DNA from: Betaproteobacteria bacterium
GTDB taxonomy: Bacteria; Pseudomonadota; Gammaproteobacteria; Burkholderiales; Burkholderiaceae_E
Reading direction: 5' to 3'
DNA length: 64,000 bases
NCBI GenBank assembly: GCA_016868375.1
Contig: VGHA01000005.1
Span: 1-64,000 of the forward strand
The position numbers and the translations under genes are program-made. Below are positions 26,464 through 34,371 of the stretch, one piece after another; position 1 is the first letter of the stretch, and each line of letters begins with the position of its first letter. A model generated the notes under the pieces. That model searched no databases. It was not told the DNA's origin and saw only the letters and a program-made list of their open reading frames with translations.

Positions 26464-27933
26464 TTAGTCGGTTCTGACCGGGTCACGCCCCCAGCGCAGC
26501 CGAAGCGCCAGATAATCCTCTTCGAGCACGCCCGAGCGCAGTTCGGGTGTCCACCCGGTTAAATCCGAAAACGCTTCCAGCGTATAACGCCCCAGGTCGG
26601 TGCGGCGCAGGCGCGCATGCCGCAGCGCAAGCACGACACGCGAGACGCCCGCGTTCTTCAATGCGCCTGCGCACATCGGGCAGGGCTCCATCGTGCAGTA
26701 AAGCGTCGCGCCCTGCGTGACACCCACGCCGTGCGCTGCAATCGCCCGCCGAATCACATCGGATTCCGCGTGCACGGTTAAGTCACATTGCGATACCTGG
26801 CGGTTCTGCCCGGTGGCCAGCAGCTTTCCGTCGCGGACCAGCACGGCGCCGGTTGGCCAGTCGCCGCGCTCGAAGGCCTCTTGAGACTGGGCCAGCGCCA
26901 GGCGCATCCAATGGCGATCAGGATCGGCGTCGGTGCCCAGGGTTCCCGGGGCGCTGGGCAACGTGGCCGCCTCGGCAGACCCGACACGATGCGGTGCTGG
27001 ATTGGCCGCTCGCCCCTCATGACCGCCAGCGATCTGTTCAAGCATGGCCCGACCCAGCAGACCGCAGGGGTTGGCGAGCGTTTCCAGAATTTCAAAGTGG
27101 TTGTAGCCCTCGGCGGTCAGGCGCGTGACAGGCACACCCTGCGCCTGCGCCGCATCGGCATAGTGTTGCGCCTGCCGCTGAAACTCGGGACTCTCGAGTG
27201 AACCCCAGGCAACCGTCAACGGCACACTCAATCCACTCAGATGCCGGACTGGGCTGAGTCGTTCGAGCTGTTCATCGGTAAGTCGAAGATAGTTGCCCCG
27301 GGCAGACAATCGAACCGGCAGCAGGTCGTAAATGCCGCTGCAGACGCTGAAGCTGGCAATGGGCGAGTTCGACGCAAGCGAGAAGTCGCCGCGCCAATCT
27401 GTTGCAAGTGCAGCGGCTGCAAGGTGTCCGCCCGACGAGTGTCCGAACAAATGCACACGCGCCGGATCGATGCCCAGCGCGGCCGCATTGGAGGCAACCC
27501 AGGCAATGGCCCGACGGATCTGATCGGTCATGCGGCCCAGATCGCCATCGAGCTCGGTGACCGGTGCAAAGTCGGGAATCAAGACTGCATAGCCAGCCGC
27601 CACGAACGGCTCGGCCACAAACGCATAGTGGCGTGCCAGTCCGCCGCGCCAGGCCCCGCCGTGAATGAACAGCAGTGCGGGCCTGAGCTTAGGGTTCGAG
27701 GGCGCCTGCGCCTCGCCGGGGCAAAAGCAGTCAAGCGCCTCAGCGGCCGAGGGCCCGTAAGCATGCCGCGAAGGCTGCCCAAGCCGCTCGCGCGCCCGCT
27801 CACTGGAGAGCTCATAGCGCTTGAGCACCTGCTGCATGTTTGGCGCGTGCTGCGCCTGATCATAGGCCCGGTCAAGCGCAGCCTGATCCAGGTCGAGCCA
27901 CACCTTGGGCGCGCCGTCCGCGTTATCCGCCAT
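26464..27933 (-). CDS. Fusion: arylformamidase-like alpha/beta hydrolase with C-terminal nucleoside-deaminase-like domain
   Basis: 489 residues in one uninterrupted frame. Residues 1-305 form an alpha/beta hydrolase of the kynurenine-formamidase type: oxyanion HGGAW (91-95), nucleophile Ser166 in GHSSG, likely catalytic His279 in GYNHFEI. After an Ala/Pro/Gly linker (about 306-338), residues 339-489 form a cytidine/guanine-deaminase-like zinc domain: HAE at 388-390 and PCPMC with Cys418 and Cys421. It is the last gene of the Rieske dioxygenase operon, overlapping the SDR start by 11 bp. The reaction is unknown; the two domains may act in sequence on an N-acyl or amino compound. Confidence 0.85.
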   Translation of the reverse strand: MADNADGAPKVWLDLDQAALDRAYDQAQHAPNMQQVLKRYELSSERARERLGQPSRHAYGPSAAEALDCFCPGEAQAPSNPKLRPALLFIHGGAWRGGLARHYAFVAEPFVAAGYAVLIPDFAPVTELDGDLGRMTDQIRRAIAWVASNAAALGIDPARVHLFGHSSGGHLAAAALATDWRGDFSLASNSPIASFSVCSGIYDLLPVRLSARGNYLRLTDEQLERLSPVRHLSGLSVPLTVAWGSLESPEFQRQAQHYADAAQAQGVPVTRLTAEGYNHFEILETLANPCGLLGRAMLEQIAGGHEGRAANPAPHRVGSAEAATLPSAPGTLGTDADPDRHWMRLALAQSQEAFERGDWPTGAVLVRDGKLLATGQNRQVSQCDLTVHAESDVIRRAIAAHGVGVTQGATLYCTMEPCPMCAGALKNAGVSRVVLALRHARLRRTDLGRYTLEAFSDLTGWTPELRSGVLEEDYLALRLRWGRDPVRTD

Positions 27934-28696
27934 GCGTCAGCCCTCCATCAATAGCAAGTTCCTGCCCGGTGACAAAGCGAGCCGCCTCGGAGCAGAGGAA
28001 GGTGACTGCGTTGGCAATGGCCTCGCAGTCCAGCGGCTGCGGAACACATTGCATGTTGAGGATCATCTGCTTGTACTGGTCAGGCAGGCGGCTTGCCTGC
28101 AGCCCATGCAGCACCACGCCAGGCAACACCGTGTTGACCGTGACGCCGTGCTGACCGAGCTCCCGCGCGAGCGATCGGCTCATGCCGGCGAGCGAGGCTT
28201 TACTGGTGACGTAGTGCAGAAAGTGTGGGCGCCCCATTCGGTAGGTGCCTGATGACACGTTGACAATACGCCCCCAGCCACTCGACTTCATGTCGGGGGT
28301 GACCGCTCGGACGCACTGAAACGTGCCGGTGATATTGGTATGGATCACGCGGTCCCATTCTTCAAACGGGATCTGGTCGAAATCCTGATAGCCGAGCGCG
28401 GAAAACAGCGCTGCGTTATTCACCAGGACATCGATTCGCCCAAAGCGCTCGCGGGCACGGGCTGCACACGCTTCAACCGACACCCGGTCGGCAATATCCA
28501 GCGCACAACCTATCGCCGAGCCGCCGGCCGCACGGATTTCGTCTGCCACCTGGTTGGCCTGATCAGCGAGCAGATCGCCAATGACGACCTGAACGCCCGC
28601 GCTGGCCAGTCTGAGCGCGCAGGCTCGCCCAATGTTTCGAGCGCCACCCGTCACGAGCGCGGTGCGCCCGGCGATGCCAAGAAAGTCGGAATTCAT
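27923..28696 (-). CDS. Short-chain dehydrogenase/reductase (possible cis-dihydrodiol dehydrogenase)
   Basis: 257-residue classical SDR. It has the NAD(P) site TGGARNIGRA, NNAALFSALG, catalytic Ser in NVSSGTYRMG and YVTSK with the catalytic Tyr/Lys. A GDLLADQ Asp after beta-2 suggests NAD preference. It is placed between Rieske dioxygenase subunits and the hydrolase-deaminase, where SDRs usually rearomatise dihydrodiols. It lies 41 bp downstream of the beta-subunit gene. Confidence 0.87.
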   Translation of the reverse strand: MNSDFLGIAGRTALVTGGARNIGRACALRLASAGVQVVIGDLLADQANQVADEIRAAGGSAIGCALDIADRVSVEACAARARERFGRIDVLVNNAALFSALGYQDFDQIPFEEWDRVIHTNITGTFQCVRAVTPDMKSSGWGRIVNVSSGTYRMGRPHFLHYVTSKASLAGMSRSLARELGQHGVTVNTVLPGVVLHGLQASRLPDQYKQMILNMQCVPQPLDCEAIANAVTFLCSEAARFVTGQELAIDGGLTHGG

Positions 28697-28737
28697 GATG
28701 ATTGAGGCGCCTGGCGCACGATGAACGGGCTGCCTGC

Positions 28738-29232
28738 CTAGAGCAGGAAGGCGATGCCGGGCAGTTCAGCTTCGGAGTTGATCAGGTCGACGCGTTTGTC
28801 AGCAATCTGCCAGTGCCCCTGGTGTTGCCGCAGACGATGTTCGACGAGCGCCGCCCAGGTGCGCTGCTGCTCGAGCCGGTATTCAAGCAACACGAGCGCT
28901 GAAGCGACCCACGTGGCGGTGTCCGTGTGCTCGAGAATTTGCACGTTGCTGACCTGGTGCACGGTGCGCGCCAGCGGCCGCCGCGCATGCGCACGCGGAT
29001 GCGTGATCTGGCGAACCCGAAGTTCGAGCAGCGTGCGGTCGTCATAGATGATGGACGAGGTGTTGAGCGGATCCGCCTGCCCCTGCTCAAGCGGTACCCA
29101 GTAATGAGCATCGTCTGCAAAGAGCGCAAGCCAGTCTTCAAAACAGTGCGTATCAAGCAGCCGCGCCTCGTGATAGAGAAAGGCGCGCACGCTTTCGCCG
29201 AGCGCGTGCAAGGAGTCAGTTGAGCCGGTCAT
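28738..29232 (-). CDS. Aromatic-ring-hydroxylating dioxygenase, beta subunit
   Basis: 164-residue SnoaL/NTF2-fold small subunit. Typical parts are FLYHEARLLDTHCFEDWLAL, DDAHYWVPLEQ and the C-terminal strands with EHRLRQHQGHWQIADKRVDL. It supports hexamer assembly with the alpha subunit. Its start overlaps the alpha-subunit stop by 4 bp (ATGA type). No ferredoxin or reductase gene is present in the cluster, so electrons must come from components encoded elsewhere. Confidence 0.9.
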   Translation of the reverse strand: MTGSTDSLHALGESVRAFLYHEARLLDTHCFEDWLALFADDAHYWVPLEQGQADPLNTSSIIYDDRTLLELRVRQITHPRAHARRPLARTVHQVSNVQILEHTDTATWVASALVLLEYRLEQQRTWAALVEHRLRQHQGHWQIADKRVDLINSEAELPGIAFLL

Positions 29233-30563
29233 GCCATGTCCTCCGCCGACTCAGCACACATATAGCGCAGCCACGCATCGAACTGCCTGCGAATGAAGAT
29301 TTCACTGGTACCCGTGCCGCCTCGAAGCAGCTCGCCGTCCGGCACATCAGTGCCGACACCCCGCGACAGGTTGACCCACTCGGGCTGCGCCGCCGACAGC
29401 CCCTGCTGCACCCGACCGTACACTTCCAGGTCGTCAGTGAGCACCCAGGATGCGGTGCCGTTGACCACATTGGAGAAGGCAACGGTGTCGCGAAACATCT
29501 GCTCGGGTGCACCCTTCAAGCGCAGGTTGTAGGTGTAGACAACGGTGCGGTTGACTGCCAGGGGATGAACAATTCGAAGCTGCCGGAACTGGCTCATGAA
29601 TGACACGTTGGGATACACGATCGTGTTCCAGCGGGTAACGCCCAGAATGCGCTGCGCCTCGTCGGCGCCCACCCGCTGCTCGAGCCGTTGGCGATAGTCG
29701 GCAAATACCGGGTTGTTCAGGCCCACCACCAGTCGGCCATCCGAGTGGTAGTCGCCCATGTAGCCGTGACCCCAATCACTGGTCCACATGCCAATCGCTT
29801 CCCAGACCGGCTGGGGCGCGCCGTTCTGGCGCATCTGGCGGATTGAAATGTCGGAGTATTTTTCTGGCTGACCCGGATCGGGTGCGTCGCGGGCCACATG
29901 CACCGACGAAATATGAACGTGGTTCGGATGCACACCGTCGAGGTGATTTTCAAGCACCAGCTTCCAGTTGCCCTCATAGGTGTGCTTGAATACGCCCCCG
30001 GCGACCTCAACCTCGCCATCAGGCGCGCGATCAACCAGGTCGTCGAACGAACTGGCAAGCGGCCCCAGAAAATCCGCGAGGCCAGGCCCGGATGACGCCA
30101 GGCTTGCAAAAATAAAGCCCCGGTAGAGATCGACGCGAGGCACGGCTCGCAGGCCCAACTCGGCAAAGCTTCGCTGCGGCTCGGCACCATAGCCCTGCGG
30201 CACCGGCACGCCGGTCAGTCGGCCGTCAAGTTCGAAGCCCCAACCGTGATACGGGCAGACAAAATGGCGCGAGTGCCCGCTGGCCTCGTGGCACACCAGC
30301 GCGCCCCGGTGAGTGCATCGATTGATCAGCACCCGCACCGAGCCCGACGCATCGCGCGACACGATGACCGGCAAACGCCCCATACGGGTGGTGAACCAGT
30401 CGCCGGGTCGTGCCACCTGTGAACTATGTCCCAGCAAAAGCCACGCGCGTCCGAAGATGCGATCGAGCTCGAGTTCGAACAACGCAGGGTCTGAGTAAAC
30501 CGAGTGGTGAACGCGGTCAGGGCGGACCAGCGATCGCAGGCCCTGCATATCGTGTTGAAGCAT
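29229..30563 (-). CDS. Rieske aromatic-ring-hydroxylating dioxygenase, alpha subunit
   Basis: Catalytic subunit that adds O2 across an aromatic ring. With the ATG ending at 30563 it has 444 residues; an upstream ATG at 30629 is also open, and neither has a strong ribosome site. Rieske cluster: Cys83-x-His85 and Cys103-x2-His106 (CTHRG, CPYHGWGF). Mononuclear iron: Asp209, His212, His217 in HLDGVHPNHVH. The substrate is unknown; benzoate/anthranilate-type acids are plausible. It is the first gene of a four-gene minus-strand operon, divergent from a TRAP transporter operon. Confidence 0.9.
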   Translation of the reverse strand: MLQHDMQGLRSLVRPDRVHHSVYSDPALFELELDRIFGRAWLLLGHSSQVARPGDWFTTRMGRLPVIVSRDASGSVRVLINRCTHRGALVCHEASGHSRHFVCPYHGWGFELDGRLTGVPVPQGYGAEPQRSFAELGLRAVPRVDLYRGFIFASLASSGPGLADFLGPLASSFDDLVDRAPDGEVEVAGGVFKHTYEGNWKLVLENHLDGVHPNHVHISSVHVARDAPDPGQPEKYSDISIRQMRQNGAPQPVWEAIGMWTSDWGHGYMGDYHSDGRLVVGLNNPVFADYRQRLEQRVGADEAQRILGVTRWNTIVYPNVSFMSQFRQLRIVHPLAVNRTVVYTYNLRLKGAPEQMFRDTVAFSNVVNGTASWVLTDDLEVYGRVQQGLSAAQPEWVNLSRGVGTDVPDGELLRGGTGTSEIFIRRQFDAWLRYMCAESAEDMA

Positions 30564-30619
30564 CTGGGAAGCCGCGACAAAGGTTGAACGACGGAGGCAG
30601 GCCGCTGAAGCCGCTTCAG

Positions 30620-30634
30620 CGAACGCCATTCGTT
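30620..30634. promoter_or_regulatory. Candidate operator, site 1
   Basis: CGAACGCCATTCGTT contains perfect CGAA/TTCG arms around a 5-bp centre. It matches the 14-mer at 30743-30756 at 10 of 14 positions, all four differences being transitions. It lies just upstream of the Rieske operon. The regulator is unproven; the nearby TetR gene is a candidate. Confidence 0.4.
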
Positions 30635-30733
30635 ATTCTGATCATGGCGGGCGATTTCTTGCAACTGCTAGAGGGTCAGAACGGGCCGAAACCGCTGTTT
30701 TGAGAGCAGGGTCCGACAATCTTGCGAAGATCC

Positions 30734-30761
30734 TTGACAGCGGAATACCGTTCGCTAATAT
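30734..30761 (+). promoter_or_regulatory. Predicted sigma-70 promoter of the TRAP operon
   Basis: A perfect TTGACA (30734-30739), a 16-bp spacer and TAATAT (30756-30761) lie 49 bp upstream of the dctP start. The spacer is filled by an inverted repeat, so a bound repressor would block polymerase. Confidence 0.6.
30739..30756. promoter_or_regulatory. Candidate operator, site 2
   Basis: AGCGGAATACCGTTCGCT has AGCG/CGCT outer arms and sits exactly between the -35 and -10 elements of the dctP promoter. Its core is related to site 1 at 30620-30634. This is a typical position for a TetR-type repressor site. Confidence 0.4.
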
Positions 30762-30809
30762 CCGCCGACGTTTTCAATGCCCGTCCACACCAGCCCCTGG
30801 GAGCTCCTG

Positions 30810-31835
30810 ATGATCCGACTGCAACGATTCTCGGCTGGCGCAGCGCTCGCGCTGGCGCTGTCCGTGGCTGCGGGAGCAGCGCAGGCGCAAACCGTGTTCC
30901 GCATCAACGGATGGCTGCCGCCCACCCATCCCATCATGACTCGCACCCTCAAGCCGTGGGCCGACGAGGTCGCTGCAGCCACCCAGGGTCGTGTTCGATT
31001 TGACGTGACCGCGAGCACGCTGGGCCCGCCGCCCACGCAGATCGACATGGTGAAAGACGGCATTGTGGAAGCGGTATTTAGCGTCCACGGCTACACACCG
31101 CAGCGCTTTACGCTCGCCCGCGTGGGCGAACTGCCATTCCTGTCCGATCTGTCTGAGCCGCTGTCGGTTGCGCTGTGGCGTGTCACTGAAAAGCACTTCG
31201 CCGCGCGCGACGAACATGCCGGCATGCAGTTGCTTGCGCTGTGGGCCGCGCAACCCGGGCGCGTCTGGACATCGAAGAAGCCGCTCAAAACAATGGCCGA
31301 CTGGAACGGTATCAAGCTTGCGGGCGGTGCCGCCATCAACGTTGATATCGCCAAGGTCCTGGGCGGCGTAGGTATCCGCGCGCCAGGCCCACAGGCAGCC
31401 GAAATGGTTCGCCGCGGCGTCACCGACGGTCTGTTCATCGATGCCTCATCCTTCACCGACTTTTCACTGCAGGGAACCATCCGCCATCTGCTCGATTTCC
31501 CGAAAGGCATGTATTCCGCCACCTTCTTTTTTGGCGTGAACAAGGCTCGGTGGAACCAGCTGTCACAGGCTGACCGGGACGCCATCCTGAAGCTCTCGGG
31601 TGAGCGGCTCTCAGCCATCGCTGGCCGTAATTGGGATGCCGAGGCGGCAAAGTCTCGCGAGAACGTCAAGGCCGCGGGCGTCGAGATCACCATGGCCTCG
31701 GGCGCCTATCTGGCCGAGCTTGAGAACGCGCTTCGCTCGTTCGAGGAAGATTGGCTGAAGGCTGCGCAAGGTGCCGGTGTTGATTCCAAAGCGGCGCTGA
31801 CCGATCTGAAATCCATCATCAGCTCCTACAAGTAA
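30810..31835 (+). CDS. TRAP transporter substrate-binding protein (DctP type)
   Basis: Periplasmic binding protein for a TRAP transporter, generally taking organic acids. The start at 30810 is preceded by GGGAG and gives 341 residues with a signal peptide ending near GAAQAQ. DctP features include SWxP-like NGWLPPTHPI, KPWADEVAAATQGRVRF, PGRVWTSKKPLKTMADWNGIK and the ligand-Arg region GIRAPGPQAAEM. It is followed by matching DctQ and DctM genes and a TetR regulator. Confidence 0.92.
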   Translation: MIRLQRFSAGAALALALSVAAGAAQAQTVFRINGWLPPTHPIMTRTLKPWADEVAAATQGRVRFDVTASTLGPPPTQIDMVKDGIVEAVFSVHGYTPQRFTLARVGELPFLSDLSEPLSVALWRVTEKHFAARDEHAGMQLLALWAAQPGRVWTSKKPLKTMADWNGIKLAGGAAINVDIAKVLGGVGIRAPGPQAAEMVRRGVTDGLFIDASSFTDFSLQGTIRHLLDFPKGMYSATFFFGVNKARWNQLSQADRDAILKLSGERLSAIAGRNWDAEAAKSRENVKAAGVEITMASGAYLAELENALRSFEEDWLKAAQGAGVDSKAALTDLKSIISSYK

Positions 31836-31861
31836 GCGCCGCGACGCTCCGGATCCGCCGC

Positions 31862-32356
31862 GTGCTGTTGCCACTGCGTAGCGCCATCCTGCGGGCCCTG
31901 GGCCTGCTGGTGGCGCTGCAACTTTTTGCGTTGATGCTTACAGTGGCCATTGATGTCGGCGGCCGCTATCTGTTTTCAAGCCCGCTACCAGCGGGCTACG
32001 AGATGATCCAGGTGCAGATGGGGGCGCTTGCGTTCACGACGCTTCCCCTGCTGTGCGCAACCAACGAACACCTGTCGCTCGGCCTGCTTGATCACCTGTT
32101 TCGAGGCTGGGTGCAGCGAATTCGCCTGTTCATCATTCATCTGTTGAGCGCGGCGGGGACCGGATTTCTGGCCTGGCGGATCTGGGTGCATGCCGGCAAG
32201 CTGGGCGCGATGGACGAGAGCACCCCCGTCCTCAATCTGCCCTATGCGCCGCTCGGTTATCTGATGTCCGCATCCGCCGCTATCGGCGCGCTGATGCTGG
32301 CGGCCCTCGCGGTTCACTGCCTGGTGAGCAACACCGGCTCAAAGGACGAGCGCTGA
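31862..32356 (+). CDS. TRAP transporter small permease (DctQ type)
   Basis: 164-residue four-span membrane protein, GTG start. Hydrophobic segments lie at about residues 8-30, 46-64, 88-106 and 128-155. The DctQ pattern RYLFSSPLPAGYEMIQVQM is present. It assists DctM in Na+-driven uptake. It lies 26 bp after dctP, and one base separates its stop from the dctM start. Confidence 0.88.
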   Translation: MLLPLRSAILRALGLLVALQLFALMLTVAIDVGGRYLFSSPLPAGYEMIQVQMGALAFTTLPLLCATNEHLSLGLLDHLFRGWVQRIRLFIIHLLSAAGTGFLAWRIWVHAGKLGAMDESTPVLNLPYAPLGYLMSASAAIGALMLAALAVHCLVSNTGSKDER

Positions 32357-32357
32357 G

Positions 32358-33650
32358 ATGGGCCTTGCGCTTGCCGCCTTCATTCTGCTCTTTGCCCTGC
32401 TGTTCGCAGGGCTGCCCATCGCATTTGGCCTGCTTCTGATCGGCTTCGGCGGATTCGCTTTGCTGCAGGGATTACCGGCAGCGTTGGCGATGGTCGGCCA
32501 GGTGGGTTTCAACACCGTCATGAATGAAGAGCTGTCGGTGATTCCGCTTTTCATTCTGATGGGTGGATTCATCGCTGCGTCTCGTCTGTCTGATGAACTG
32601 TTTGGCGCAGCCAATTCGTTTGTCGGCCATCTGCGCGGCGGCCTGGCCATGTCGTCCGTGATTGCCAGCGCAGGGTTTGCCAGCGTCTGCGGCTCCAGCT
32701 TCGCCACAGCGGCCACCATGGCCAAAGTGTCGTTACCCCCGATGCGACGCTTCGGCTACGCCGACTCGTTAGCCTCGGCATCGGTGGCTGCGGGCGCCAC
32801 GCTGGGCATCATGATCCCGCCCTCGGTGCCACTGCTCATCTATGGCTTCATGACCCGGACGGACGTGGGCAAGCTGTTCATCGCCGCCATTATCCCCGGA
32901 CTGATCGGAGCACTGCTGTATGTGGGCGCGGTGCTATGGTCGGTCTGGCGCAACCCCGACAGCGGCCAGCCCGGCGAGCGCACCTCGGCACGCGAGCGGC
33001 TGCGCAGCCTCCGGAAGGTCTGGGCTGTTGCAGCGCTGTTTGTGTTCATTATTGGCGGCATTTATCTGGGCGTGTTCACACCCACCGAGGCTGCTGGCGT
33101 CGGCGCGTTCGCGGGCTTTCTGTTTGCGGCTGCGCGACGTGAACTGGGCGGCGGTCGCCTGCTCGAGGTATTGCTGGATGCCGCGCGCTCAACCTGCTCG
33201 ATTCTGATCCTGCTCATTGGCGCACTGGTGTTTTCGAACTTCATCGATATTGCAGGCGTGCCCAAAGCACTGGGCGCTTCCGTTCAGTCGATGACCTCCG
33301 AGCCCTGGATGGTGATCGTTGTCATTCTGATCGTGTATCTGGTGCTCGGCTGCATCCTCGATTCAATGTCCATGCTGTTTCTGACCGTGCCCGTGTTCTA
33401 TCCGATCGTGTCTTCACTGGGCTACGACCTGGTGTGGTTCGGCATTCTGGTGGTGACCATGATCGAGGTTGCGCTGATCACCCCGCCCGTCGGGCTCAAT
33501 GTCTTTGTGCTGCACCAGGTGCAGCCCGATATCGCCACGCGAACCATCTTCCGTGGCCTTGCGCCGTTCGTCACCGCCGACCTGATTCGCGTCTCGCTGC
33601 TGGTGGCGGTGCCCTCTCTTGCACTGTGGCTGCCCGGCTTCATGGGCTAG
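32358..33650 (+). CDS. TRAP transporter large permease (DctM type)
   Basis: 430-residue inner-membrane protein with a dozen or so hydrophobic segments. It has the DctM repeats: FAGLPIAFGLLLIGFGGFAL, SSVIASAGFASVCGSSFAT, AAGATLGIMIPPSVPLLIYG and LGCILDSMSMLFLTVPVFYP. It forms the Na+-coupled transport channel with the preceding small permease and binding protein. The TetR gene starts 22 bp later, so the regulator may be co-transcribed. Confidence 0.93.
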   Translation: MGLALAAFILLFALLFAGLPIAFGLLLIGFGGFALLQGLPAALAMVGQVGFNTVMNEELSVIPLFILMGGFIAASRLSDELFGAANSFVGHLRGGLAMSSVIASAGFASVCGSSFATAATMAKVSLPPMRRFGYADSLASASVAAGATLGIMIPPSVPLLIYGFMTRTDVGKLFIAAIIPGLIGALLYVGAVLWSVWRNPDSGQPGERTSARERLRSLRKVWAVAALFVFIIGGIYLGVFTPTEAAGVGAFAGFLFAAARRELGGGRLLEVLLDAARSTCSILILLIGALVFSNFIDIAGVPKALGASVQSMTSEPWMVIVVILIVYLVLGCILDSMSMLFLTVPVFYPIVSSLGYDLVWFGILVVTMIEVALITPPVGLNVFVLHQVQPDIATRTIFRGLAPFVTADLIRVSLLVAVPSLALWLPGFMG

Positions 33651-33672
33651 CAAACGATTCGGGTTCTTGAAC

Positions 33673-34371
33673 ATGGGCCAGACAAAAAAGAACGAGGTGC
33701 GAACAGCGATTTTGCGCTCGGCACGAACGCTGTTTGCCCGCCATGGCTATATCGCAACCAGCCTGCCGAAAATCGCGGAGGGCGCGGGTACCTCAACCGC
33801 CAACGTGTACGTCTATTTCCGCTCGAAGCTGGAAATTCTGTACGAACTCTATGACCCTTGGCTGCGCGCACGCATTGAGGCGCTTGCCAGCGAAGCAGCC
33901 ACCATCACAGACCGCCGCGAGCGGCTGCGCTTTGTGCTGGGCAGCTTCTGGCGCGACATCCCTAAAGAGAACAGCGGCTTCGGCAACAACATCATCCAGG
34001 CCATTTCCACCATGCAGCGCGGTGAGGGCTACCAGCAGGTGCTGCTCAGATGGCTGGAAGCGCAGATGCAGGCACTGGTGCTCGACTGTCTGCCGCCGGC
34101 AAGGCGACGATTATTCGAGGGATCGGATCTCGGTCACTTCCTGGTGATGGCGTTTGACGGCTATCTGATGTTCCATCACCTTGATCGCAAGCGCCCGCTG
34201 GACGACCGAACGCTGGATGCGCTGGTGGTCTCGCTTCTGGGGCAGCGCGCGCTTAGCGACCCAGACAGCGCTCAACCCAGCGCGCCGCGCGCAAGGTCCG
34301 CGCGTCGTCGCCAATCCGCCCCAGCACCTGCATCGCGAGCGGCAAGCCGCTCGGCCCGAAGCCACCGGTAA
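33673..34371 (+). CDS. TetR-family transcriptional regulator
   Basis: 232 residues by the open frame. The N-terminal HTH is clear: RTAILRSARTLFARHGYIAT, then IAEGAGTSTANVYVYFRSK. The ligand domain is of the usual low conservation. About the last 40 residues are Arg/Ser/Ala-rich and lie antisense to the conserved C-terminus of the amidase gene (119 bp overlap). The ancestral stop has probably been lost. It likely controls the upstream TRAP operon and perhaps the divergent Rieske operon (inference). Confidence 0.87.
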   Translation: MGQTKKNEVRTAILRSARTLFARHGYIATSLPKIAEGAGTSTANVYVYFRSKLEILYELYDPWLRARIEALASEAATITDRRERLRFVLGSFWRDIPKENSGFGNNIIQAISTMQRGEGYQQVLLRWLEAQMQALVLDCLPPARRRLFEGSDLGHFLVMAFDGYLMFHHLDRKRPLDDRTLDALVVSLLGQRALSDPDSAQPSAPRARSARRRQSAPAPASRAASRSARSHR

